Source: an uncultured Rhodospirillales bacterium
Lineage (GTDB): Bacteria; Pseudomonadota; Alphaproteobacteria; Rhodospirillales; Casp-alpha2
Direction of reading: 5' to 3'
Length of the DNA: 14,172 bases
Assembly (NCBI GenBank): GCA_938074585.1
Contig: CALJEW010000263.1
Location: 1 to 14,172, forward strand
How positions within the stretch are numbered: the stretch's first letter is position 1; each line of letters opens with the position of its first letter. Both the position numbers and the translations under genes were made by a program. Below the pieces are notes generated by a model. That model was not told the DNA's origin. It was given only the letters and a program-made list of their open reading frames with translations, and searched no databases. Below, one piece after another: positions 7,650 through 14,172 of the stretch.

Positions 7650-8693
7650 ATGCAGACATTCTCTCCACCTGAAGAAATATCAACTCACAGAAACCAACAT
7701 CGTCTGCCATCCATAGGCGTATTAGTAACTAATCTCGGCACGCCTAGTGCCCCCACTAAATCATCTGTCCGGACGTATTTAAAAGAATTCTTGTCAGACC
7801 CACGTGTTGTAGAAACCAATAGGCTGTTATGGTGGTGTATCTTAAATGGAATTATCTTGAATCTTAGACCTGCACGCTCAGCTAAGGCTTACAAAGGCAT
7901 TTGGACAGAAGAAGGCTCACCACTTCTTGTTCACAGCAGACGCCAAGCTTCTCTGATTCAAGAGGCTATTATAAAGAACGGCTTTGAAAATGTGCATGTT
8001 GAACTTGCCATGCGATATGGTCAACCTTCCATTAAATTGGGGCTTGAAGCACTTAGAGCTAAAGGCTGCGGCAAGATATTAATTTTACCGCTTTATCCCC
8101 AATACGCTGCGGCAACAACGGCATCAACCTTTGACGCTGTTTCAGACATACTTAAAGAATGGCGGTGGGTACCCGAGACTAGAACCGTGAGTTCCTATTA
8201 TGATTATAGTTTATACATACAAGCACTGAGCAATAGCATTCGCGAGCACTGGGATAAGCATGGAACTCCTGATTGTTTGCTCATGTCTTTTCATGGCATA
8301 CCAAAACGTTATCTCGTCCAGGGCGATCCTTACCCCTGTTTCTGCCATAAAACGGCTAGACTTGTTGCAGAAAAATTAAACCTAACTGATGACCAGTGGA
8401 TGTTAGGCTTCCAATCGCGGTTTGGTCGCGAAGAGTGGATCAAGCCCTATACCGATGACATTTTAAAGTCATTCGGCAAGGAAGGTATGAAACGGGTCGA
8501 TATCATCTGCCCTGGGTTTTCAGCAGACTGTCTTGAAACTATTGAAGAAATTGCAATTGAAAATCGAGATGTGTTCCTCAATTCAGGTGGGGAAGAGTTT
8601 TTTTATATACCCGCACTGAATGAACGAGAAGACCATATAAATGCTTTGACTCAGATTATTATGCGTAATGTATCCGATTGGGGATTAGACTGA
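7650..8693 (+). CDS. hemH: Ferrochelatase (protoheme ferro-lyase)
   Basis: HemH inserts Fe2+ into protoporphyrin IX, the last step of protoheme synthesis, at the cytoplasmic side of the membrane. The 347-residue length is normal. Landmarks are GVLVTNLGTP at 23-32, EFLSDPRVVE at 46-55, WTEEGSPLLVHS at 85-96, ILPLYPQY at 145-152, the catalytic histidine H215 in MSFHGIPKRY, and CPGFSADCLETIEE at 287-300 with the conserved Glu at 296. The segment LLWWCILNGIILNLRP reads like gammaproteobacterial ferrochelatases, a possible sign of transfer. AGGT about 10 bases before ATG 7650 supports the start. It faces the multiheme redox operon across a gap of about 345 bases. A large heme demand by that operon would make the pairing useful, but co-regulation is only inferred. 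Confidence 0.95.
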   Translation: MQTFSPPEEISTHRNQHRLPSIGVLVTNLGTPSAPTKSSVRTYLKEFLSDPRVVETNRLLWWCILNGIILNLRPARSAKAYKGIWTEEGSPLLVHSRRQASLIQEAIIKNGFENVHVELAMRYGQPSIKLGLEALRAKGCGKILILPLYPQYAAATTASTFDAVSDILKEWRWVPETRTVSSYYDYSLYIQALSNSIREHWDKHGTPDCLLMSFHGIPKRYLVQGDPYPCFCHKTARLVAEKLNLTDDQWMLGFQSRFGREEWIKPYTDDILKSFGKEGMKRVDIICPGFSADCLETIEEIAIENRDVFLNSGGEEFFYIPALNEREDHINALTQIIMRNVSDWGLD

Positions 8694-9037
8694 TTATCGA
8701 ATTAGAAGATGAATACGAAATGGCGTTTATAGGAGCTATTATTGGGTCTGAAAGGAAGCCTGTTAGGGGGCAGAACAGAAGTAAAATATAATCATTAAAA
8801 ACATTTACTCATGGCATTTTCAAACATTGGGTATTAGGAATATATTGACTTTAGTTCGCCTGTTCAGCCCGCCACCTTTAAGCATCATTTGCAGCCTATT
8901 AAAATTTGTCAATTATCCGGTTCACCATGCTGACGCCGATACCAAGTTGCAATGCTTTCGCTCTGAACCAAAGGCAGAAAATCCCAGAGGCAACAGGCGA
9001 ATTCGCATGATATTCCGTCTGGTGTGTCTAATTGATT
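8694..9037. other. Gene-free convergent gap between hemH and the redox operon
   Basis: Both flanking transcription units end here. I see no convincing intrinsic terminator, RNA gene or repeat. A 10-base palindrome GCGAATTCGC lies at 8997-9006. Short frames in both directions (for example 8720-8791 and 8827-9129 on the plus strand) lack ribosome sites and recognisable motifs. Confidence 0.6.
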
Positions 9038-9517
9038 TTAAGAATATGCGAGCATATCTAGAACGTGAGCAATGGCTAATGCCGTTACCATCAAACCCAA
9101 AACCAAGTGTGTTCTCCACCAGAGCTTAAGGTATCGAACTGATAATGGCCGCCTGTTATTCGGATGAAGACAGCCGAAAACAGATAGAACAATGAGGCCA
9201 ATGGCCAACAAAGCGGTGGATGGTGCTCTCAAAACCGCGCCGTGCACCAACAGCATCAATAAAATCAATGGTCCAAGCCATACATGGAGACGCTGGTAGG
9301 AAGTGGAATCGAGAGCGCTATTGGTTAACCGTTGCACGGGGAGTGCCCAGGTGGCTAAGTAGATGCCCATGAGTACCCAACCTGACCACTCAGACCAAGC
9401 TTTAGGCGTATCGAGTTCTAGCCAATGGTTGCCGACGAAAGCCAGGGAAACGATCATCGCCACCGTTAGGGTCAGACGTTGACGACGATCAAAGTCCCAC
9501 ATGCGTTTGGGCTCCAA
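9038..9517 (-). CDS. Ferric-reductase/NOX-like di-heme b membrane protein
   Basis: A 159-residue integral membrane protein with about five hydrophobic segments (near 17-30, 45-60, 79-96, 100-116 and 138-156). Four histidines make two pairs, H78/H92 and H137/H151, each H-x13-H. This is the spacing of the bis-histidine heme b sites in ferric reductases and NADPH oxidases, where two stacked hemes carry electrons across the membrane. The contexts RLHVWLG and WWRTHLVLG also fit that superfamily. There is no attached FAD/NAD domain; the first gene of the operon supplies one. The start (9517) overlaps the upstream gene's end by 29 bases, so translation is probably coupled. Its likely job is to link the cytoplasmic flavin to extracytoplasmic c hemes. 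The motif is clear; the electron path is inference. Confidence 0.75.
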   Translation of the reverse strand: MEPKRMWDFDRRQRLTLTVAMIVSLAFVGNHWLELDTPKAWSEWSGWVLMGIYLATWALPVQRLTNSALDSTSYQRLHVWLGPLILLMLLVHGAVLRAPSTALLAIGLIVLSVFGCLHPNNRRPLSVRYLKLWWRTHLVLGLMVTALAIAHVLDMLAYS

Positions 9518-10328
9518 TCGCTTTCAACAGGGTTTGCAGGCTGTCACCAGAGGCTTGTTCCGCGACAGCTTGCATGAACTGATCGGCGTCAGGCAAGTAG
9601 AAACCATCTTTTGGCCACTGGGCGCCAATCTCGACCGGCGCTTCGGTAAATGCAGAGGCCTTGTCGAGATAGACCTGATAAACGTCACGCATTGCAGTTC
9701 GCAATATAGCTAGTCGAGTTAGAACTTCTTCGGCACTGACATTTTCTCTGGGGTACAACCACGTAGTGGCACCCATTGGGTCGTTCAATTGCCAATCCAG
9801 CTTGGGTGTGTCTGGGTGATTATTGTGGCAACTGACGCAACTTGGCGCTCCTGCCGGATCTAGAAACATCGCGGTATACATATTGTTGGATGGGTCTAGA
9901 AAAAACGCAGGATTTCCCTCCTTTTTTATTTCCTCGAAATGCTGAATCTGTATCCCAGTAAACTTGTTGAGTGGCGATAACGGATAGTCAGAACCAAGAA
10001 ATAAGCCAACTTCTGAATTTGAGGATTGGAGCTGGATGCTGACGCCACGAAGGAATATCGCTGGTAGCGGCCCCGCTTCAACGTCAGTATCTGTCCAGTC
10101 CTCAGTGAACTTCATGCCTGTTTTTAATCCAGGGCCAACCACGCGCCGAGTATAGATCCCACGGGCTGCATGCTGTTCTGCGGCTAAAACATCGAAGAGT
10201 AACTTGACGGGAAATTTTGCACTAACCGCCGGTTTTGCTTCTGGCAACGGTTCTGGTGCACTGACAAAAAGGTAAACCAGCAGTGTCAGCAGAGCCAAGC
10301 CAAAGAGATGTCTACCTTTTAGTTTCAT
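9489..10328 (-). CDS. Membrane-anchored monoheme c-type protein, DUF3365/Tll0287-like
   Basis: A 279-residue protein with an N-terminal hydrophobic segment (about 8-24) that could be a signal peptide or an uncleaved anchor, followed by an extracytoplasmic domain. One c-type heme motif, CVSCH, lies at 164-168 inside PSCVSCHNNHPDTPKLDW, diagnostic of the DUF3365/Tll0287-like heme domain. Upstream, LPAIFLRG, the YPLSPLNKFTG region and FFLDPSNNMYTAMFLDPAGAP also fit. Such domains often serve as redox or gas sensor inputs in adenylate cyclases and chemoreceptors; here the protein has no signalling output. The C-terminal third (200-279) is helical-looking and unrecognised. Its ATG overlaps the stop of the preceding gene (ATGA), and its end overlaps the next by 29 bases. 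It could pass electrons to or from the pentaheme domain, or report redox state. Confidence 0.8.
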   Translation of the reverse strand: MKLKGRHLFGLALLTLLVYLFVSAPEPLPEAKPAVSAKFPVKLLFDVLAAEQHAARGIYTRRVVGPGLKTGMKFTEDWTDTDVEAGPLPAIFLRGVSIQLQSSNSEVGLFLGSDYPLSPLNKFTGIQIQHFEEIKKEGNPAFFLDPSNNMYTAMFLDPAGAPSCVSCHNNHPDTPKLDWQLNDPMGATTWLYPRENVSAEEVLTRLAILRTAMRDVYQVYLDKASAFTEAPVEIGAQWPKDGFYLPDADQFMQAVAEQASGDSLQTLLKAIGAQTHVGL

Positions 10329-13147
10329 GGGTTCACCTTATTCCTTAAATTCGTTGCATCAGCAGATGGCGTTACCGCCTTGAGCCTAACAGGGCCGTAG
10401 GGCGAATCGCCACCCCTGAAATATTTTTGTAGGTCTGGTATCGAGATTACCTTGCCTAGATCAGTGGGTGTGGGGGCCAGATGATTCCCATGATAATCAT
10501 GGCAGCCAAGGCAGCTTGACCATTGGCCTGAATTTACTAATTCTGCGTGGCTTGGTGATGCCGGAGGTATCAGTGGATCGTTCTTGAGATTCATCTCCTG
10601 GTGACAAGCGCTGCAGAACTCGATCTCTGTGTTAGTTACTCGCACATCTCGATGCTCTCTATGACAGCTGACACATTGGTCCGGACCGAGTTCTTCTCGA
10701 ATCAGTGCATATTTAGATTCAAGAAATAGGTGAGGCGCGTGCATATCTTTTGGTCGGTCATGGCAATCCATACAGTTTTTATTAGACACAGGCTGATGTT
10801 GCCAGGGGCTATCACTCTCTCGCTGGCCTAGTAGAAACTGTACCTTTGCCTGTAGCTGCTGACGTGCGGTTCCTGGTGCCTCAACGTGGCAGGTATTGCA
10901 GGCAAGGTCGCTGTGTCCCGTATTGGGATAGCCAGTGGGCTTTGAGCTCATCAACTCGGGCGATGCCAGTATCAGTAATAATACCGCTACGATTAGCAAT
11001 CCAGCGCCGTAGGCACGGCGAATAAATGGGGCTCGTATGGATGAATTAGTATCTTCGTTTTTCGAAAGAACAGGAGGTCCACCAGCATGTGTAAAGCGCT
11101 CTACATGGATAGAATCTTGAGGAAGGCCTAACGTCTGCAGCCCGCCAACAACGGTATTAATGTAAGCAGGGGGGCCGCAAACGAAGTATCGGGCATCCTG
11201 GTATTGATCTGAGATAATTGCAATGTCGTCAGCCTGCAGTCGCCCAGATTCTGCTGTCAGTCGAACCGTCAGCTGAATAGAGGGTTCTATTGCCACGGCT
11301 TGCCGAAGTTCCGTTAGAAATGGAAGCTCAGCCTCACTTCGACCTGAGTAGTGTACGTTGACGGCCGGTGCCGGTCGTCCGGCTTGCCCTTCGCTGATTG
11401 CTGCGCGAACGATCGCGATGGCAGGTGTTACGCCGATACCAGCAACGAAACAGACGGTTGGGGGCCCTTCTGGCGACCATGTTTCGTTACCTCTTGGCTG
11501 GGCGATCCGCATCTGCTTCAATAATGGGTCTCCATCAAAAAACCATCTTGAGAACATCCCCAGCGGCTCTCGTTTGACAGCAATCATAGGATGATTGCTC
11601 TCTGGTGGCGAGATCAACGTGTAGTTTCGGCTGATCCAAAGGCCATCGATACGACCGGATATGGTGATATATTGACCAGTATGCCAGACGACAGGGATAT
11701 CCAGGTCAGGCTTCAACACAAAACTCCGGACATCGGCTGTTTCGATTGTTGATGAGGCGGTGATAGGTATCCATTCCGCTTGGCCAAGCAGACCTTCAAT
11801 AGTGGGTATGCAGCCACCACAGATTGTGCCACATCCAGTGTTAAGGCGGAGCAACTCGACAGTATTCAAACCGCTGGCCACTTTGTCCATCATTGCGCCT
11901 TGGGTCAAACCCAAACAATTACATACGATGCTTTCTCTACTAGACTTTTGCGGTTCTGGATGCGGCAGACGAATACGGCCAGTTGCCTCAAAATCAGTAA
12001 GCAGGGCAATCGGTAGAATGGCGCCACTGAGGACCTGATCTATTAGCCAAGGTAGGTCAGACCAGTCTCCTGTGCAGGTGAGGCCCTTAATGTGACCATG
12101 TTTATCATATTGGATTGAGCGTTGGCTTCGACTAGGACGGTCGTTCAAAATGGGTTCGAACCATGTTGTATGATGATGTGTCGTCGCGCTTGTTGTATCC
12201 AGAACCTGCAGTGGTGCTATCTTAAAAGCCTTGAGTGCTGGTATCCAGGAAGACACGATACGGCGACCATCAACAAGTTCATAAAGTCGATTGATACTGG
12301 GCTGCCCATCTATCTCACCGATATAAGTCGACGATTGACCTACAGCCTGTGGTAACCGATATGAAAAATCGATGCCCTGAATCATTTCATGGAACGCTGG
12401 TGAATCACGATATAAATCTTGAAATTGTGGAGCGCTCAATTTTAGCAGCGTCACAGCCGACTCAGCTCTGGCCGAGGCGGCTCTCACGTCCATTGTAATC
12501 AGGGCGCGTTCACCGAAGGTTTGGCCAACGCCAACCTTGATCAGTGGTTGATCTGGTGTTGCTTCATGAAAAATTGTGACAGTACCTGAAACAACGGTGT
12601 AGGCAGCATCTCCCTCTTGACCTTCTTTGAATATGATTTCGCCAGAGTCAAATCGCAGTCGCTGTGATAAATCAACTACGTCAAGTTCATTCAACAAATT
12701 GAACATCTGAGACCGCTGCTGCAGATTCAGCTCTTCTCTTTCTGCGGCCCTGGAATGCAATAGGTGTGCTAGGGAGGGATGAACCTTGAGGAATTCAAGG
12801 AAAGTCGAGCCCTCAACAAAAAGCAACTCACAGGGGTTGGCGGCCTGCGCATCGCTGCCGCGTTTTCCACCACCGCTCTGTTCTAAAAGGTAGTGTTCGC
12901 CAATCAGTTGACCTGATTCGATTAAAGCCATCACTATTTTTGAATCGTCGGGCTTGGCGACTTGTACCCTTAATTCGCCTTTGGTGATCAGATAGACGCC
13001 GTCGCCAATATCTCCTTCTTTGAAAAGATTTTCCCCAGTCTCTAAGTAAATTACCTTTGACTGATTGAATAGTCCGCTAGCTGCCTCGACAGATACCTGA
13101 CCAAGTAATGCTCTGTGAGCTAGATGATCGATTTCGGAACGGGACAT
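10325..13147 (-). CDS. Multidomain fusion: two cNMP-binding domains, BFD [2Fe-2S], FNR-like reductase, TM helix, pentaheme cytochrome c
   Basis: A 940-residue transmembrane redox protein whose domain order is visible in the sequence. Residues 25-140 form a first cyclic-nucleotide-binding fold (LFKEGDIGDGVYLITKGELRV) with an atypical phosphate cassette. Residues 150-260 form a second (IIFKEGQEGDAAYTVVSGTV) with a more canonical cassette GERALITMDVRAA. Residues 270-400 are unrecognised. A BFD-like [2Fe-2S] domain follows with C409, C411, C443 and C446. FNR-like FAD binding is at RNYT (507-510), with the NAD(P) part at VAGIGVTP (568-575) and FVCGPP (655-660). One membrane helix lies at 712-729. 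Then come five CxxCH motifs, at C750, C792, C825, C845 and C879. The N-terminal 700 residues should be cytoplasmic and the hemes extracytoplasmic. The ribosome site is weak (AAGAAA). It heads a three-gene overlapping operon. I do not recognise the whole architecture. Confidence 0.88.
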   Translation of the reverse strand: MSRSEIDHLAHRALLGQVSVEAASGLFNQSKVIYLETGENLFKEGDIGDGVYLITKGELRVQVAKPDDSKIVMALIESGQLIGEHYLLEQSGGGKRGSDAQAANPCELLFVEGSTFLEFLKVHPSLAHLLHSRAAEREELNLQQRSQMFNLLNELDVVDLSQRLRFDSGEIIFKEGQEGDAAYTVVSGTVTIFHEATPDQPLIKVGVGQTFGERALITMDVRAASARAESAVTLLKLSAPQFQDLYRDSPAFHEMIQGIDFSYRLPQAVGQSSTYIGEIDGQPSINRLYELVDGRRIVSSWIPALKAFKIAPLQVLDTTSATTHHHTTWFEPILNDRPSRSQRSIQYDKHGHIKGLTCTGDWSDLPWLIDQVLSGAILPIALLTDFEATGRIRLPHPEPQKSSRESIVCNCLGLTQGAMMDKVASGLNTVELLRLNTGCGTICGGCIPTIEGLLGQAEWIPITASSTIETADVRSFVLKPDLDIPVVWHTGQYITISGRIDGLWISRNYTLISPPESNHPMIAVKREPLGMFSRWFFDGDPLLKQMRIAQPRGNETWSPEGPPTVCFVAGIGVTPAIAIVRAAISEGQAGRPAPAVNVHYSGRSEAELPFLTELRQAVAIEPSIQLTVRLTAESGRLQADDIAIISDQYQDARYFVCGPPAYINTVVGGLQTLGLPQDSIHVERFTHAGGPPVLSKNEDTNSSIRAPFIRRAYGAGLLIVAVLLLILASPELMSSKPTGYPNTGHSDLACNTCHVEAPGTARQQLQAKVQFLLGQRESDSPWQHQPVSNKNCMDCHDRPKDMHAPHLFLESKYALIREELGPDQCVSCHREHRDVRVTNTEIEFCSACHQEMNLKNDPLIPPASPSHAELVNSGQWSSCLGCHDYHGNHLAPTPTDLGKVISIPDLQKYFRGGDSPYGPVRLKAVTPSADATNLRNKVNP

Positions 13148-13437
13148 AATTAAGTTTCTTTAAATACTAAAATTCAAGTTTATCTATAATTCAATAAAAT
13201 TGAAAGGTTTGAATCCTCTTGCAATGTAGCGTTTTGTTCTAGGGTTTCTGCGACTGGTGATGCCGTTAGCCTTAAAATGATCGGCAATAGCTTGGGGAAA
13301 TGTATTAGTTTGACGTCGCAGATTCTTGGACCCAGGCTTACGTCATTCTCGCCCCTAACATGAAGGATGCTGCACGAACAGTTGAACCATCTTCGTTCCT
13401 TCACAATGGCGCAGGGAACAGTCTGTCTAGGGATTGA
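13148..13437. other. Gene-free stretch upstream of the redox operon
   Basis: This AT-rich stretch carries the upstream region of the minus-strand redox operon and then sequence leading into chemoreceptor remnants. Small frames occur on both strands but none has a ribosome site or a recognisable motif. The plus-strand frame 13309-13434 lies in phase with the chemoreceptor remnant that follows and may be an unrecognisable part of it. Confidence 0.5.
13190..13204. promoter_or_regulatory. Palindrome in the promoter region of the redox operon
   Basis: TTCAAT-AAA-ATTGAA is a perfect 6-bp inverted repeat with a 3-base centre, 43-57 bases upstream of the 940-residue gene's start. A wider, looser repeat surrounds it (ATTCAA at 13172 and TTGAAT at 13209). 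Its size suits a dimeric regulator. It does not match the FNR consensus (TTGAT-N4-ATCAA). AT-richness makes chance occurrence possible. Confidence 0.35.
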
Positions 13438-13712
13438 AATATCTTAGAAGCGCAAAATATTATAACCGGGCACACTGTATGTTCAGCCGAGGTGAAGAAT
13501 TTCATTGCAGAAATTGTCAAAGTAAAGAGCGCGGCCAACACTATTGCGAAACAGGCAAAGTAAGCAAACTTCTCCGCTCTCAAAGCTAGAATTGAGACTG
13601 TACAAGGTGGCGATGCAAGTGAAGGTTTTTGCCAGGTTTCAGTCCTATTATGGAAATCTCGAATCAGGCTCCAAGTGCAATGACATCTGTAGCCCAATCC
13701 GTAGCCAATTTT
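13438..13712 (+). pseudogene. Decayed methyl-accepting chemotaxis protein signalling tip, remnant A
   Basis: In one plus-strand frame the sequence reads NILEAQNIITGHTV, then AEVKNFIAEIVKV, AANTIAKQ, a stop (13561-13563), and NFSALKARIETVQGGDASEGF. This follows the chemoreceptor hairpin consensus IA-QTNLLALNA-IEAARAGEAG-GF closely. Removing 9 bases between two GCAAA copies (13555-13559, 13564-13568) restores the match through IAKQANFSALKA. After the tip the homology shifts frame to PIMEISNQAPSAMTSVAQSV, like the EVK-LANQT-ATEEI continuation. A stop, an extra 9 bases and a frameshift mark it as a broken gene. No sensor domain is recognisable upstream. Confidence 0.55.
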
Positions 13713-13818
13713 TAAATATTCCCAAAAGTATGTTGAACTTGAATGATACGCAGAGAAATGAAGGTATCAACGATGACATCAGTCAGTAAGTTGTCAACTT
13801 CTCCACTGAAATTGATAT

Positions 13819-13998
13819 ATGAACTTAGTTCTTAAGCATATCAAATTTCTTGCGGAAGATGCCAAACTAGTTGCCTTGAACTCCAGCATTGGAGTTGACC
13901 GGGCAGGTGCTTCTGGAAAAGGATTTGACGTGGTCGCCAATGAGACAAAAGTTCTGTCGAATCGCTCAAAAATAGCTCAGATAAGCTTATGTTTACAC
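13819..13998 (+). pseudogene. Methyl-accepting chemotaxis protein signalling tip, remnant B
   Basis: The plus-strand frame from ATG 13819 encodes IKFLAEDAKLVALNSSIGVDRAG and then ASGKGFDVVANETKVLSNRSKIAQIS, a clear match to the chemoreceptor signalling hairpin (LALNA-IEAARAGEAGKGFAVVA-EVK-LA). After about residue 56 the frame loses similarity and runs on to a stop at 14088. There is no sensor, membrane or HAMP segment and no ribosome site, so this is a fragment. It is the second copy of the same hairpin region within about 300 bases, and the two differ considerably. They represent either two decayed receptor genes or a decayed tandem arrangement. Confidence 0.65.
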
Positions 13999-14172
13999 GT
14001 GCCAACGACATATCTATGTGATGTTCTGTCACTGAGAAACTCAACCTTCAAAACATTTGTATTGGCGATTTTAAGATCATTTACTTGAACGTGTTTGTTC
14101 CCGTGGATACCTACCGCTCGGGGTTTCTCGATGACGGAATTCTTTATTTATTTTTAGATAAACTATAATGGG
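13999..14172. other. Right-edge stretch without a supportable gene
   Basis: Similarity to chemoreceptors ends at about 14000. The rest is AT-rich. A TATAAT at 14164-14169 could be a -10 element for a gene beyond the window, but no good -35 was seen. Confidence 0.4.

Noticed and set aside
8720..8791. Short frame beginning MAFIGAIIGSERKP after hemH
   Set aside because: Only 23 codons, no ribosome site, no similarity that I recognise.
8997..9006. Palindrome GCGAATTCGC as a regulatory site
   Set aside because: It is 10 bases long, isolated between convergent genes, and compatible with chance.
8827..9129. Plus-strand open frame of about 100 codons after hemH
   Set aside because: It has no ribosome site or recognisable motif, and its right third overlaps the membrane cytochrome gene antisense.
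13180..13697. Minus-strand open frames at 13180-13404 and 13401-13697
   Set aside because: No motifs; the second is antisense to chemoreceptor-like coding remnants, which explain the sequence better.
1..14172. CRISPR arrays, tRNA or rRNA genes, insertion sequences
   Set aside because: No regularly spaced repeats, no cloverleaf-like or rRNA-like segments, and no transposase motifs were seen on either strand.

Overview
The window reads as a moderately AT-rich proteobacterial chromosome segment. The Tat-type binding protein and the purine-type ABC operon suggest an alphaproteobacterium, probably aquatic. The ferrochelatase and the redox operon to its right look more gammaproteobacterial, so that part may have been acquired. 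This taxonomic reading is an impression from protein motifs, not a computed result.

Left part (45-1894, minus strand): two related oxygenases of the Rieske non-heme iron family whose N-terminal Rieske domain is shortened and has lost the [2Fe-2S] ligand pattern. The downstream copy (45-950) keeps the mononuclear iron site. The upstream copy (975-1894) is broken by a one-base frameshift and has lost one iron ligand. They diverge from a complete four-gene ABC importer of the BMP/PnrA-NupNOPQ purine-nucleoside class (2105-6837: Tat-exported binding protein, double ATPase, two permeases). A 13-bp stem-loop lies between the binding-protein and ATPase genes. Together these suggest uptake and oxidative processing, possibly N-demethylation, of a purine-like compound. 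No reductase partner for the oxygenases is present in the window.

Middle (6838-8693, plus strand): a possible 16-residue leader peptide with a strong ribosome site, a conserved hypothetical protein with a C-terminal PRQRQALLQWAYD motif, and ferrochelatase (hemH). About 345 bases without a supportable gene follow.

Right part (9038-13147, minus strand): a tightly overlapping three-gene operon that I consider the most interesting part. The first gene is a 940-residue fusion of two cyclic-nucleotide-binding-type domains, a region I do not recognise, a BFD-type [2Fe-2S] domain, an FNR-like FAD/NAD(P) reductase, one membrane helix and five c-type heme motifs. The second is an anchored monoheme protein of the DUF3365/Tll0287-like type. 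The third is a small membrane protein with two H-x13-H pairs, the heme pattern of ferric reductases and NADPH oxidases. They can be read as a transmembrane chain carrying electrons between cytoplasmic NAD(P)H and extracytoplasmic hemes, with a built-in sensory module. hemH nearby fits a heme-rich system.

Right edge (13438-14172, plus strand): decayed remnants of methyl-accepting chemotaxis protein signalling tips, with in-frame stops and frameshifts.
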